The notes under the pieces: generated by a model
Seen by the model: the letters and a program-made list of their open reading frames with translations, nothing else
Told to the model about the DNA's origin: nothing
The model's database searches: none
Shown: one piece after another, positions 11,791 through 23,106 of the stretch
Layout: every line of letters begins with the position of its first letter
How positions within the stretch are numbered: position 1 is the first letter of the stretch
NCBI GenBank assembly: GCA_027924645.1
Contig: BSBN01001251.1
Coordinates: 1,550,001 to 1,614,000 of the forward strand
DNA from: Cunninghamia lanceolata
Taxonomy: Eukaryota > Streptophyta > Pinopsida > Cupressales > Cupressaceae
Length of the DNA: 64,000 bases
Direction: 5' to 3'
Program-made: the position numbers and the translations under genes

Positions 11791-12062
11791 TTCAGGACAA
11801 TTCCAAAGCCATATGGCTCCTTCTATCCACTTCTTGCCTGGCCTCAGAGTTATTTTCTCTGTACTCACTTTGGGTGGTGTCATTATGATGTACCTCGTCA
11901 TCACCCCCATCATAGGCACCCCACCTGAGTCCTTGTCGACCCCTGACCTCCTGCTCTAGAGTTCCTACTCTCGTTTCTTGTCTCTTTCAACAAAGTCAGG
12001 ATCTGGTCTAACTTAGATTCGGAGTGCCCTGAAAGATATCCTTCTTCCTGGATATCTCCCAT
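11770..12062 (-). pseudogene. gag: E2 gag N-terminal fragment
   Basis: ATG at 12062-12060 begins MGDIQEEGYLSGHSESKLDQ. After a frameshift another frame gives a polar stretch with DEVHHNDTTQSEYRENN. It fits the variable N-terminus of Tekay gag by position only. The capsid core, zinc knuckle and protease are absent, because only about 670 nt separate this start from RT. Function lost. Confidence 0.45.
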
Positions 12063-12330
12063 CCTGGTTCTAATCTGAACCTTTGATGCAATCTACTTCT
12101 TCCTAAAGTTTGCAGATTAATCATGGATTAATTTTTCCATGTGATTTAATTCATTCAAAATACAAATCTATTCTCATTCATGTAATCTTTAACAAGAAAG
12201 GAAAGATTGTCAGAATTTTTGCCATTGCATTGTAGTTTTCATTGGACTACATATAATCCATCAAAATTACAGAATTTTGTATACACCTTGCTACTGCAAG
12301 TTATTTCCAAACTGGGATAGCTTCCCAGTT

Positions 12331-12903
12331 TCATTTCTCAACTTTGAGATTTATCATTTCAGTTTTAGGAAGTGGATTTACACACAAGTACTCATCCACA
12401 ACCTCCCTAGTTACCTCATAACCCTTAAGATTGTTTTCCAAAGTTGGTTCTTTAGGTGACGAGGGTTTTACTAATGCATCATTAGAGTTAGGAGCAACAA
12501 TCCTAATTGCTTTTCTCAACTCCTCCTTGATGCATTTAATGGCATCAACAAAGGTCTCCTCATCAGTTAACCATGCTCCTACCAAGAAACTAGTATGTTC
12601 AAGTCTTTTCATTCTTGAGGCTCGCTCCCTCAAGACCTTTTGGTAATGCATGTAACATCCATTTTCCATTACCTTCTTTCTTGGTGTTATTCTAATTCTT
12701 ACCATTCTAGCATAGAACATCCAAACATTAGCATCTGTAAATGTTGGATACCAATAATCATCTAGTAGTGAGCTCATAGGTCCATGTATTGAACATGGTA
12801 GCTTTGGTACCATATGTAACATCACTTTCCTTAATGCACAAGATTTAACATAAACATTCATCTTAATCGAGAGATTAGTTAACAATATGATTATGCAAAT
12901 CAA
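12331..12903 (-). CDS. Unrecognised 190-codon ORF inside the probable E2 5' LTR
   Basis: An open minus-strand frame of 190 codons in AT-rich sequence. Composition looks protein-like, with Trp, Tyr, Lys and Glu spread evenly and a basic middle (RIRITPRKKVMENGCYMHYQ) followed by an acidic helical segment (EETFVDAIKCIKEELRKAI). The first residues are hydrophobic (MICIIILLTNLSI) and may not belong to the real protein; Met28 or Met31 are other possible starts. It has no similarity that I recognise to gag, pol or a known accessory protein. It lies about 270 nt upstream of the E2 gag start. It could be a captured gene fragment, an LTR-encoded protein or a chance ORF. Confidence 0.3.
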   Translation of the reverse strand: MICIIILLTNLSIKMNVYVKSCALRKVMLHMVPKLPCSIHGPMSSLLDDYWYPTFTDANVWMFYARMVRIRITPRKKVMENGCYMHYQKVLRERASRMKRLEHTSFLVGAWLTDEETFVDAIKCIKEELRKAIRIVAPNSNDALVKPSSPKEPTLENNLKGYEVTREVVDEYLCVNPLPKTEMINLKVEK

Positions 12904-14869
12904 AATTTAACCATAATGATTCATTATCATTTCATCAATTAAGCATGTTATTCTAAACAGACTATTACAAAGCTTACAATACAATAATAATTTACATATC
13001 TTCAGTGAGTAACCATCACTATTCATGTACAAGCTATGCCCAAGGCATCAAAATCAATTCATACATTACAATAGACAAACTGGTCATAAATACAAACATT
13101 GTATCTAGAACCAAAGACATCTGTCTCCATAAGCCTTGGCTTGTCTCATGCTTGGGAAGGAGAGCATCATCCAAGTGTTTTTCCACCAACCATGGACTTG
13201 CGATACCCGGCTCAACTTCCTAACTAGAAGTGGCCATACCCTTCATGAAAAGGTTAGATATTAGGAACCATTAGGTTAGCCATATGCGTATCTGGTGTTG
13301 TGTCCTTCCTAATGTCTCATGGTTAAACAACTATAGATCCACTCTAACTATGTATGACACTACTAGAAACATTAATCCATCTAGAGCACTATGGACCAAC
13401 GATGCATGTAGAGATGGATGCATTACTTTGGCCAAAGATTTACATACATATATGTTTTGTAATGAATGTAGTTGTATGTCCACCACCCTTACTCGACTTA
13501 GAAGTTGTCTCATCCTACAATAGGCTTAGTTTGACCTTTCACTCTAGGTCTAGTAAAATGTGAATTTAGTTTGATTCATAGTCCAGTACTAGGACAATGA
13601 CTCCTATCTTAGGAGTTTATCAAATATAATAGGTTGCTTTTGCAACAAGGAAACTATGACTCCTCGTCACCCTATTCCATTTTTCCAAAATGTCAAAACA
13701 AGTTTTACATCTTCTGACCTTCCTAGGTTCACAGTTTCATGTTGACCTTTCACAAGGTTTACATTCAAATTCATGACATTTAAGACTTATATCATAACAG
13801 TCTAATAAGATAGTCTTACTAGAAAGACTCTATCACAAGCATCCTCATGGGTTTTAATATCTTATACCTCATTTGTGAAGTATGGCCATCCGTAAAGAGA
13901 TGGCTTCCATTTCTGTTGAAATACAAGAGTTTCATACTAACCATAATATTCATTCTCATAAGTATATAATTATCTAGGACCAATAGTTCCTCCAATAAAC
14001 CCAGCAGGCACTTAATGTCGCCTATAAGGCAATACAACTTACCTCTTATCCAGTTTCTCCTTCTTCAACAAGGAGTCAACATATCTTTTAAATACATAAG
14101 ATGCATCATAGTTATCATAATAACTATGATTAATAGTCAAGCTTTGTTATAGGGAATCTATGACTCCACATCGCCTTATTCCACTTTCTAAACATAACAA
14201 ATGTCAAACCATATTCACCACCCTAGGCCTAACCATGGTTCACATTTCTAATTTTAACTATCTTATAGGTTAGAGTCATATTCTTGATGCTCTAGGCATA
14301 CTTTTCCTTAATAGAAATAGAATGGTTTCATAATGACTAACAACTCAAATTGACCCACATGAGATTTTAGTATTAAGCACTATCTCATAATGACCATTCA
14401 TAATTAAGATAGAGATTTGTTAAGAATTGTAATAGTAGACTGTGTTCTTCAATAATACAATACCTCCTTACTTGAGGGTTATTCACGTATGGCCTCGGTT
14501 ATTTTATTAACCTTATTACCACCATCGGGTTCCATGAATTATAATATAAGAACTATTGAGTTCTACTAGCATGTTTAAAGACTAAGGTCATATTGACCTT
14601 TACTACCTTTCGTGGTGACTACAATGGTCTTATAAAGACAAAACAATGAGTAGATATATAATGTAGTATTATGCACTATTGTGCCATGAGCACGTTCGGC
14701 CCATCACAATCACAAATCTCGGCACCATCATTAGTCAAGACACATCCTTAGTTTCCATGCAATGTGTTAGAAGATAGGTGTTCATCCATAATGGACTTGA
14801 GCCAAAGATACAGTAAGAGCTATAATGATATAAGGTTCAGCCACCATGGCCTTAAGCCACAGTTGCAAT

Positions 14870-15150
14870 AAAAATAAACAAAGATTCATGGCTCAGCCAT
14901 AGCAGCTTCAAGCCTTTTACACAATAAAGATTATAAAGATTCTCAGTTCAGCCTATGCGGCCTCGAGCCATTTTCATAATAAAGATTATAAATATTCTCA
15001 GCTCAACCTATGCGGCCTCAAGCCATTTACATAATAAGGATTATAAAGATTCTCAGCTCAGCCTATATGGCCTCGAGCTATTTTCATAATAAATATTATA
15101 AAGATTCTTAGCTCGGCCAATGCGGCCTTGAGCCATTTACATAGTAAGAA
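14870..15150. repeat. 55-bp tandem repeats in the E2 5' LTR
   Basis: Counterpart of the array at 7130-7420, with the same unit structure and point differences. The repeat therefore existed before E2 inserted. Confidence 0.85.
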
Positions 15151-16369
15151 AAGAATTTGCTATACTACTCAGCCGTAACTACCTTGAGCCATTGAATAAG
15201 TGTAATACAATAGTTTTTACTGGCTAGGACGTTTAGCCTCAAGTCATCACATTAAAAATACTTCAAGGTTTAAGTAAGCTCGGCTATTTAGCCTTTAGCT
15301 ATTTCTTTAAGAAGATTTCAACACTAAACAAGCTCGTCCATGTGGCCTTGAGCCAATTATTAAGAATGTTCTAATAAATATATACACAAGCTCAGCCATT
15401 CGGCCTCGAGCCACTGCAACATTAATAAGAGGTTCAACACTGTGGTAACTACAATACCAATATGCAAGCAAGCAAAGCATCATGCTAAGACTCTCATTCT
15501 ACCTAAATGAAGTCTGTCTTGAGTAGTTCTTTTCTGATCAATAGACTCCTCTTTCTTACTCGGCACCACCTTCCCAGCATAGAAGTGAACTCTGCCACCT
15601 TTTCCCCAAAAAACTCAATCATAGCCCCCCCCAAAAAAAAATGGTTACAGTCTTTCAAGAAGACTCCAAGATTATCCTCATTCGCATGCCTATTATCATG
15701 GAACTTCCACTCTTAACTAAGGTGGTGGGAGTGGTTTCTCCCACTCAGCCAACTACCTCTAATATGGCCTACGCAAGCATGACACTTGCTAGACTATGGT
15801 GAGCTCAAAACTCCCATTAGATATAATGTCGTCTATAACAAAAATTAAACACAATAACATAACTTGATATTACATATCAAATTTATATAATTATATTATA
15901 ATACTATTGCATGCATCTACTAGATGTTTGTGAAAACAAATACTAACCAAAATGTTGTTTTCTAGCATCACCTCCTTCATGGAGATAGAGTCATTATGCG
16001 ATTTAGAGATCAAGCACTGCTCTCCCTTCTTTACTAGGGATCCAAAACTTAACAGACCAAATAATGGATTTATAATCCTAGTTTGAAAATATTAAGAGCG
16101 ATAAGATTATGCTCCAACAAAAGCAAGACTAACTCTCGACTCGATTTGACAATCCAAGAACGTCGTTAGTCAAGTCAATGCAACATTGTCGAAATGACTA
16201 AATCGACAAGTTGCCATAAAAAGGAAAATCAACTGGTTAAGACAAAGCGTAACTTACGCCAACTTACAGGGTTTGAAAGGATAAAATGTCTGACACTCAG
16301 ATGGCTACTGACCCCACTTCCCAACATCTAACTCATCCTCCAGGATGATACTCTCCTTCCTTCTTCGAA

Positions 16370-17207
16370 TGATGTTATTGTTGTCAATTAGGATTGCACC
16401 CATGATGCAAAGTTGTGAAACTAAGCAATCCTTCAAAACATAGGATCAAACTCAGGCTATGGGTGACCTATGTCAAGTTTGAACCTCCAGATTATGGGTT
16501 GGTTCCCTTAAAATATTCAATTGGATCTATGACTTTGATGGGGAAAAGGGTAAAAGGATCTTTCTAAAAGCAAATAAAACAGTAAAAGTATGGTGATGCA
16601 CCTAATAATGACAAAAACTTGGCAATCTAACTAAAATAGACCTCAGAAAATCTATCCACAAAAACCACTTTTAGCTAATTGATCACAAAAATGTTTCTAA
16701 GGAAGGCTGAAAAATATTTCTGTTTGAAGGAAAAGGGATTTTCACAACATAAAAGAAATATTCTCCAATTGCATAGCCTAAGACCTGTGATTTTTAATGC
16801 TATCTAACACAAACAAGTACTAATGAGACAATGATTTTAAAGGTTTTGATGTTTAAACACAATAAAATCTCATCAAATCACTCATACAAGTTGCATTAAT
16901 GGACGGTAGATACTTGATCAAACTGAAAAATAAAGGAAATAATTGCATAGAACAAAGTATAGAACCTGCAACCTACTGTAATCTCTATAAATCTGTAAAT
17001 AAGTGAGTTACAAAACCTCTTTCTCTCTCAAAGTGTAAAGAGCAAAAAAGGCAAGAACTTGGAAAAAACTATGTTTTCCTTACAATATATAGTTTGCTCT
17101 CTCTAAGAGGCATAGAAAAAATCAACTACAGTCAACTACCTCTAAAAATAAGCTCTCCAATTTGATCCACAAGCAAACAATAAAATCCCTAAAATAAGGA
17201 TCAAAAC
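16370..17207 (+). repeat. E6 5' LTR, segment 1
   Basis: Begins TGATGTTATTG directly after E2 sequence TCGAA, giving a TG start. There is no gene in it. The 3' LTR lacks this part because of a deletion, so the assignment rests on position: it lies between the E2 break and E4, which itself sits inside this LTR. Confidence 0.6.
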
Positions 17208-18425
17208 TGTTAGACTTAGGGCACACAACTGAGAGGGGGGGTGAATCAGTTGTGCAAAACTTTTCTTACAATTACACACTTAACTCCTTTTAGCAATTTA
17301 GTAGCATAATAATAAATCAACCATGGAAACACAATGCAACAAATTAAGAACACAAACACATCAACACATGAGACACCAAGATTTTGACGTGGAAAACCTA
17401 GTTAAGGGAAAAACCATGGGGTGATTAACCCAAGAATGTATTCTCTGTTAGAAGAATAGAAAGAACAAAATGGCACATGCCAATTAGGGCTCACTGCCTA
17501 CAAGAGACACACTGTCTACAAAGAAATAAATATCACATACATGAACTGGAGAATAGCATCTTCACCATTCTTGAATCAGTTCTATTTAAGCCCAATACTT
17601 CTACTCTGCCTTTCGCTTTCCTCCTTGCTACCACACACTCATCTCAACAAGGACAACTTTGAAATGACTTCACAATCCCTTATTTATACAAGACATCAAC
17701 TTAGGAATGATCATCTAAGTCGGCAAACATCAACAAGAACATCCACAGGATGTGTAACTCATCCAGTCGGCCAGTCTCAGAAAGAACGCCATCATCCAGA
17801 AGTTATTCTTCAATGCAAGCTCCAACTTCAATGCAGACCACCAACATGAACTGGACATGATCCAAAGACCTCCACAAGCTTGCCTGAATCACCAAGAACA
17901 TCCATACTTCATCTGCTTACTGAAATCCATCTCCCCTTCATCTGGAACCTTAAGAACACAGTCTGTCATTACTGTCACAAAGGAATAGATGCTTGCGAAC
18001 CTTCAAACCACAAACCAATCTAGTTGACACTCCATAAAGACTTCCTTACACTCCCTCAAATCCACAGAACAGGACAATGCAATTCTGGATCTCACCGGAC
18101 CTATCTGTAACACTCTGTCACCACTGAGCATCTGCCAGAACCAGTTTTACTTGAGCAGCCACAACTTCTTCAGATCGTCATGCAGACCTTTGAAATCTCT
18201 ATTGGACCATTTTAAGACACATATCTACAAACCCTTTAAACCGCATACTTTGATGCTCATCCTATCTTGGACTTTTACCTTACTCTCATCATTGATCTTC
18301 ATTGTTCCTAATTGAGACTAATTTTCTCAATATCCTCAGCACACAGCTCATCCAATCCTCATCATTAATGCAACAGGAGTATGTTGACATCAATGACAAC
18401 ACTGATTAGGCCCATACTTGCAATA
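17208..18425 (-). repeat. E4 3' LTR
   Basis: About 1.2 kb. On the minus strand it starts TATTGCAAGTATGGG (original TG now TA) and ends GTCTAACA. It keeps TGTATAAATA (17681-17690 region), which the 5' LTR has lost. It lacks about 31 bp present at 30634-30664 of the 5' LTR. Confidence 0.9.
17681..17690 (-). promoter_or_regulatory. TATA box, E4 3' LTR copy
   Basis: TGTATAAATA on the minus strand. The corresponding place in the 5' LTR (near 30827-30834) has lost about 25-30 bp including this box. Confidence 0.45.
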
Positions 18426-18440
18426 ATCTCCCCCTTTGTC
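18426..18440 (-). other. E4 polypurine tract
   Basis: GACAAAGGGGGAGAT on the minus strand, directly before the 3' LTR. Confidence 0.8.
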
Positions 18441-18491
18441 ATTGATGGCAACATATGATGTGAAAAACTATTTTGACCATCAAGACAAGAA

Positions 18492-18496
18492 CTTCT
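18492..18496. repeat. E3 target-site duplication, left copy
   Basis: CTTCT directly before the 5' LTR. The same five bases follow the 3' LTR at 25892-25896. Confidence 0.9.
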
Positions 18497-19586
18497 TGTT
18501 GGCAAGAGACACTATATGGATTCATGGTTGTTGTCATTGATGGCAACAAAGGTCATCCCACATATCCGCAAGTCATAATGTGTCTCTACCAGAAGTCAGA
18601 ATAAAGATTGTTGTGGTCCGGTGAACAAGAACAGAGCATGTGGCAAGGTCCGACAGATTGATCCGGATCTCTCAGAGGAAGTGTCTTGGTGCAGTGCGGA
18701 TTTGGGGAAGTCAAGAGGACTACCTTGAGTGGTATATTCCAAGGATTTAGCCTCCGGTGATGGACAAGGAGAAAGATATGAATAGTTGAGTACCGGATTC
18801 TTGAGAGACAGTGAAAACAGAGGAAGAACTGACTGACAGAGCATCAGACTTCTTTCCGGATGTGTTACTATTGATGATAGAGGTTGTGAAGGCATGAATC
18901 ATGTTTGGCCGACATGATTAATGATATCTACAAGTATATGCTTGATCCGCATTGCTTGGTGAGGAAGGATTCAGCCAACAGAACAAGAGTTTGTAAGAAA
19001 CTAGACTGTTCCGGATGCCGACTAGAAAGGTGATGAAATTACTTGTGCGGATATATATAGAGGATGGATTTAGTTGTGAAGGGTGTGATGATGTGAAGAT
19101 ATATGCGAAAAAGTCCAGAACAGAGCAGAGGTAGCAAAAAGAATCCGGTATGTGAAAGATAGCAGAATAAAGAACAGAGGAAAGATGAAGTGCAGCAGAT
19201 CAGTGTACTGAGCCTAACCGGAACTGAACTCCAGCATATGCAGATGCTTCCAATCAGTTCAAGACTGTGATTCTTATCACTTTGTAGACAGTGTGTCTTC
19301 TTGTAGGCAGTGGGCCTCTTGTGAGCAGTGTGCTCGGGCAGTGAGCCCTAATTGGCAAGTGCCATTTTTGTAATCTCCTATTCTTCTAACAGAGAATAAT
19401 TTTGGGTTAATCACCCCGTGGTTTTCTCCCTTAACAGGGTTTCCACGTCAAAAATACTGTGTTATGTGTTTCTTATTTCATGTTAATGTTTTAGTGTTTG
19501 ATTCAATGCTGCATCAATTAATAAGAAAGTTCAATAAGGGAAATAATTAGGATAACTGATTCACCCCCCCCTCTCAGTTATCAACA
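18497..19586 (+). repeat. E3 5' LTR
   Basis: Starts TGTTGGCAAGAGACAC and ends CAGTTATCAACA. It has the same length as the 3' LTR. The last 350 bp align with the E4 LTR, including GGGTTAATCACCCCGTGGTT and the ACTGATTCACCCCCCC run. Confidence 0.95.
19052..19060 (+). promoter_or_regulatory. TATA box of the E3 5' LTR
   Basis: TATATATAG, repeated at 25357-25365 in the 3' LTR. It lies about 555 nt into the LTR, with no other TATA candidate between it and the primer site. Confidence 0.5.
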
Positions 19587-19588
19587 AT

Positions 19589-19600
19589 TGGTATCAGAGC
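19589..19600 (+). other. E3 primer-binding site
   Basis: TGGTATCAGAGC, initiator-Met type, 2 nt after the LTR. The next 50 nt to the ORF1 start align with the E4 leader (AAGTTCCTC...GAGC.TAAC..CTTGAGGA). Confidence 0.92.
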
Positions 19601-19651
19601 TAAGTTCCTCCTAATAGAGCCTAACAGCTTGAGGAAGATCTGGGATTTCAA

Positions 19652-20830
19652 ATGGATGCATATGGTTTAAGGGAGCAACTCAAGACTGCTCTTGAGGATC
19701 TTGAACAGTCAAATTCTGAAGTCAGTGAATTAAAGGAAAGACTCAAACAGGCTGATGAATTCATGAGAGAATTAAAAGACAAATTAAGTCTCTCTATGAA
19801 AAAGAGAAAGGAGCTACTCCAACAGTTGGCAAGACAAAGTGAAGAAAGCAATACAAATGAAGAATTGACTGAGCAAACCAAGTTATGCGAAAAGTTATCA
19901 AAAGAAGTCATTATGTTAAGACATGAAATGGAATCAGGAACTATAAAGTTTACTCAAGAGATTGAAGAAAAAAGAAAGGCTGAAGACAATCTAAGACAAT
20001 CTCTTAAAGAAAAATCAGAAGAATGCCACCAGATGGACAGGATTATCAGACATCTTGAATCTGATCTTGAAGATGCCAAAGATAATGAAGAAAAACTTGA
20101 GGATCAAATTGCCTCTCTCAAAAGAGACCTTCAAACAGCAAATGAATATAAAGAGAAATTCAAGATAAGTTCTGCTCAACTTGAAGTTCTTCTTGGAAGT
20201 CAAAAAGGAACAGATGACAAGTATGGTTTGGGATATGAGAAAGGAGAAAGCTCCGGATCCGGTCAGAAGAATCTTGGATCAGAAAATCCAAGGAGCAGGC
20301 CTAGAAGACCTCCGGTAAGACAGCCAAATGCTCAAAGATATCCATCCTTCAATGGATACTGCCACAGCTGCAACCACTTTGGTCACAAAGCTAATCAGTG
20401 CAGAATGAGAATGAATCAGATTAATTCATCCTTCTCTGGACAGTGCTTCAACTGCAAAAGGTATGGACACAAATCCCATGAATGCAGAATTATGCAAGTA
20501 AACAAATCATTCAAAGGTAGATGCTTCACATGCAATAGAGTAGGTCATATGGCTAATCAATGCAGATCAAGAGGATATCAGTCAAATATGCAAAGAAATG
20601 TTATTTGCCAAATCTGCAATAGGTCCGGTCATAATGCTAAAGTCTGCAGAAACAAGAATCAGGACAAAAGAGGTCCGGTGTATAATCAGAATCAAGACAA
20701 GGGTAAACAAAAGATGAATGCGGATGAAGTTAGGAATCAGATGAGCAAGATCTGGGTAAAGAAAAGTTCAGAGAATGTAGAGGTTGGATCCGCACCAGAC
20801 TCTGGTGCTGATATTTCTTCCAGAAATTAA
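19652..20830 (+). CDS. E3 ORF1: coiled-coil protein with four CCHC zinc knuckles
   Basis: Intact 392-codon ORF starting at the first ATG after the leader. Residues 1-185 are a long heptad-rich coiled coil (from LREQLKTALEDLEQ). Four CX2CX4HX4C knuckles follow in the 235-350 region: CHSCNHFGHKANQC, CFNCKRYGHKSHEC, CFTCNRVGHMANQC and CQICNRSGHNAKVC, set in basic linkers. This matches the C-terminal half of some copia gag proteins, but the N-terminal gag domain seen in E4 is missing. It ends APDSGADISSRN. DSGA resembles a protease active-site string, but no protease fold follows. A role in RNA binding and packaging is likely, using capsid from a helper; inferred. After the stop the same frame stays protein-like to 21037. 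Confidence 0.85.
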   Translation: MDAYGLREQLKTALEDLEQSNSEVSELKERLKQADEFMRELKDKLSLSMKKRKELLQQLARQSEESNTNEELTEQTKLCEKLSKEVIMLRHEMESGTIKFTQEIEEKRKAEDNLRQSLKEKSEECHQMDRIIRHLESDLEDAKDNEEKLEDQIASLKRDLQTANEYKEKFKISSAQLEVLLGSQKGTDDKYGLGYEKGESSGSGQKNLGSENPRSRPRRPPVRQPNAQRYPSFNGYCHSCNHFGHKANQCRMRMNQINSSFSGQCFNCKRYGHKSHECRIMQVNKSFKGRCFTCNRVGHMANQCRSRGYQSNMQRNVICQICNRSGHNAKVCRNKNQDKRGPVYNQNQDKGKQKMNADEVRNQMSKIWVKKSSENVEVGSAPDSGADISSRN

Positions 20831-21483
20831 AAAGTGAGCTCAGGCTCAGGGGGAGACTCAAAGAAAATCCTGTTCCCCCAGCCAAACAAGTGGTGCCGGA
20901 TGTGGCACAAGATGCGGATTAAAGGGTTTGCAGATATGAGTCTTGAGATGCTTCAGTCAAGATTTCAGAGGTCCGCATGGAGTTATGAAGAAGCTGTGAT
21001 CGATCAAATAAGACCTGTTCAGGGAGATGCTCCGGTATGACAAAGGATTACAAAAAGGTCCGGAGAGATCCGGAAGTGCACTATCTTGTTCTGCGGTTTG
21101 GACAGAATGCTTGGGATGTTCTTGTAATATGTTGCCTCGATTTATTCATGATTGAAAGATCCGGATGATATTCACAGATCAGGACTAATCCGGGATACTC
21201 CAAGCTATCCAGACAAGGCAAACCGGATTAATGTAGGTGAAGCATTTATTGCAGACAGATATTAGGGTTCGCGGAGCAATATAAGGGATTTCTCAAAAGT
21301 CATTTGCTCATTCTGCACTCAAGAAGAAGTGAATAGTGGAGCTCTGCAACAAGATTCATCAAGCACACCAAGGATCTCCTGCCGAAGTCATTGCATAAAG
21401 AAATCAATCCAATCACTCCGTGCAAGTCGAAGGCGCATAAGGTATTCTCTGTTTTTCATTACCTCATTACAAATCTTTGAAGA
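20831..21483 (+). other. Spacer between E3 ORF1 and ORF2
   Basis: Holds a 68-codon continuation in the ORF1 frame (20834-21037, WCRMWHKMRIKGF) after a TAA that may once have been CAA, then about 440 nt with stops in all frames. No splice pair stands out. Confidence 0.5.
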
Positions 21484-23106
21484 ATGGCTACTCCAAACAT
21501 AGTTAAGATCTCTGATAGACCTCGCCCCTCATTCAAGAAACATCCTTACAAATCATTGGAGGTAGATCCACTAGGAGCCTTCTCTAGTGTTCCTCACGGA
21601 GTTTTACATACTGAAGACATTAGGGTTTACATACATGCAAGCATTGAGGAATTTGGGGAATTCAAATTAAGAGACCTCTATCACAAGCAACTAATAGACA
21701 ATGCTTTTGAGCTTAAACCAGAGTACAAGGATATCCAGAAGAAACAATTTGAGCAATTTATTCATTTCCCCTGCTTTGAAGAAGATGAATGGGTCCGGTA
21801 TGTACTGAGCAGGATGCATGACAACTTTCTATGGCTGGATAGACCCTGCAAGATCACAAAAGAGGCAATTAGAGCAGTAACTGGTCTATACTCTTCCGGA
21901 GGGATACCTATCCTCAAATCTGTCAAGAACAACATTGTAACTGAGGCCACCGGATCAAAATTTGATAAGAGGGCAATGACCATTGAAGATATTTCGGATC
22001 CGGATATCAAATATGCATCCATGATAATAGGATACAAGATCTATCACTCCAGCAGGGAGAATTCTGTATCCGGAACTGCAGTATACACTGCCTATGAAAT
22101 GCTAAGAAAGAATGCAGAATATGATCTCTGCGAACTACTGCTAAGCCAATTAATGGAAAATATACAGAAAATCAAGAAGGATAAGAAGAATTCCTTTAAG
22201 TATGGTACTCTTATTGTATGTCTATTCTTCTACTTCATGAATGAGCTACCCGGATCAAGTGGATGGGTATGGCAGAATGACAAACCTGTTGCAGTCCAGA
22301 TAAGAGACTATTTGCATGGACTTGGGGATGCAAAAGCGAGAAATACAGCTCTATGGGGATACTTCAAAAACTTTCAGAGCATGATGCAAGCAAGAGAGAG
22401 AATTCCCCAGTCTCTTGTTCAAAAATACAAAGACTCAGTGTGCTTTATGGTTGACACTGATCAGTGCCTAATGGAGGCAGTGGAGCCAAGGACTGTCTGG
22501 ATCATGCCCATGGGGTATGAAGTGGATGAACAGATAGTGGAGCTGCATGTTCAACACATGCTAAGTCAGCCCAAAGATCCTAAGGCAGAAAGGTTTGGAA
22601 CCTTTGAGGAGCTGAGTGTAAAAATACATGTAGAACTCAGGGAACCTGAGATTAAAAGAAAGGTGAGAAAACAAGTAGAGCACATTGCTCAAGGCCTAGG
22701 CATCTCAAAAGAGGCACTTGATGCCAGCCGGGAAAAGAGGAGGAAGGCTGAGGAAGAAGAGAAAAGTAAAGAAAGTGCTCCGGTTGAAGCTCCCACCCGG
22801 ACCAGATCATCAAAGAGATCTGCACCTCCCACAACCAAAAGTTCAAAACTGGAAGTCCAGGCATCCGGTAAGAGATCCAAGACAAAAGCCACAAGGGCTT
22901 ATGGAAGCCAAAAGGATGAAGAGGAAATAGAGTCAGATGAGGGAGTAAAAGAAATAAAGAAGCAGAAGAAGAAAGGATCCGGTAAACCCTCCTCAGGACA
23001 AGACAAGGATGAAATGGCAGAGGTATCCGTTGAAAAGCCCACTCTGTCTCTAGAGAGCATAATCAAGTCGGTCACGGTGGATGGAAACCTTCAACCAATG
23101 ACTTAA
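21484..23106 (+). CDS. E3 ORF2, open N-terminal part: unknown protein
   Basis: 540 open codons from ATG 21484 (MATPNIVKISDRPRPSFKK). Residues 1-400 look globular and partly helical. Notable blocks are KITKEAIRAVTGLYSSGGIP (about 120-140), a hydrophobic strand or helix TLIVCLFFYFMNELPG (about 245) and WIMPMGYEVDEQIVELHVQH (about 340). From residue 410 it becomes Lys/Glu/Ser-rich and disordered, with basic nuclear-signal-like clusters. There is no RT, integrase, protease or zinc motif. The stop at 23104 is TAA in a CAA-like context, and the same frame continues to about 24038. The architecture parallels E6 ORF1. It might belong to the class called putative plant transposon protein. Function unknown. 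Confidence 0.75.
   Translation: MATPNIVKISDRPRPSFKKHPYKSLEVDPLGAFSSVPHGVLHTEDIRVYIHASIEEFGEFKLRDLYHKQLIDNAFELKPEYKDIQKKQFEQFIHFPCFEEDEWVRYVLSRMHDNFLWLDRPCKITKEAIRAVTGLYSSGGIPILKSVKNNIVTEATGSKFDKRAMTIEDISDPDIKYASMIIGYKIYHSSRENSVSGTAVYTAYEMLRKNAEYDLCELLLSQLMENIQKIKKDKKNSFKYGTLIVCLFFYFMNELPGSSGWVWQNDKPVAVQIRDYLHGLGDAKARNTALWGYFKNFQSMMQARERIPQSLVQKYKDSVCFMVDTDQCLMEAVEPRTVWIMPMGYEVDEQIVELHVQHMLSQPKDPKAERFGTFEELSVKIHVELREPEIKRKVRKQVEHIAQGLGISKEALDASREKRRKAEEEEKSKESAPVEAPTRTRSSKRSAPPTTKSSKLEVQASGKRSKTKATRAYGSQKDEEEIESDEGVKEIKKQKKKGSGKPSSGQDKDEMAEVSVEKPTLSLESIIKSVTVDGNLQPMT

Larger units (their letters stand above)
6820..16369 (-). mobile_element. E2: Tekay/Del-like Ty3/gypsy retrotransposon, oldest layer
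   Basis: Minus-strand element whose two LTRs are both only partly visible: the 3' LTR ends at 6820 because E1 is inserted there, and the 5' LTR ends at 16369 because E6 is inserted there. Segments 6820-8601 and 14566-16369 are clearly homologous throughout. Between the LTRs lie integrase, RNase H and RT in good order (8880-11392), and a gag start at 12062. The gag core and protease are missing. The RT block around [10 protein letters not shown] and the integrase match the Tekay/Del type. Several frameshifts and many LTR differences make it the most decayed element here. Confidence 0.85.
12092..16369 (-). repeat. E2 5' LTR (inner limit approximate)
   Basis: The right part, 14566-16369, is homologous to 6820-8601. 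The inner boundary cannot be checked because the partner sequence lies left of the window. It is placed near 12092, where TTGCATCAAAGGTTCAG on the minus strand looks like a decayed initiator-Met primer site followed by the gag start. This gives an LTR of about 4.5 kb. The outer end is cut by E6 at 16369. 12904-14563 shows no gene. It contains a diverged internal duplication around ATGACTCC(T/A)C (about 13650-13760 and 14135-14250). Confidence 0.55.

Noticed and set aside
18596..18895. 99-codon ORF found twice (also 24901-25200), minus strand
   Set aside because: It lies within the E3 LTR on the antisense strand; duplication is due to the LTR pair, and no protein features are seen.
20791..20805. 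DSGAD near the end of E3 ORF1 as a protease active site
   Set aside because: Only the four-residue string is present; the frame ends within eight residues and no protease fold or second half follows.
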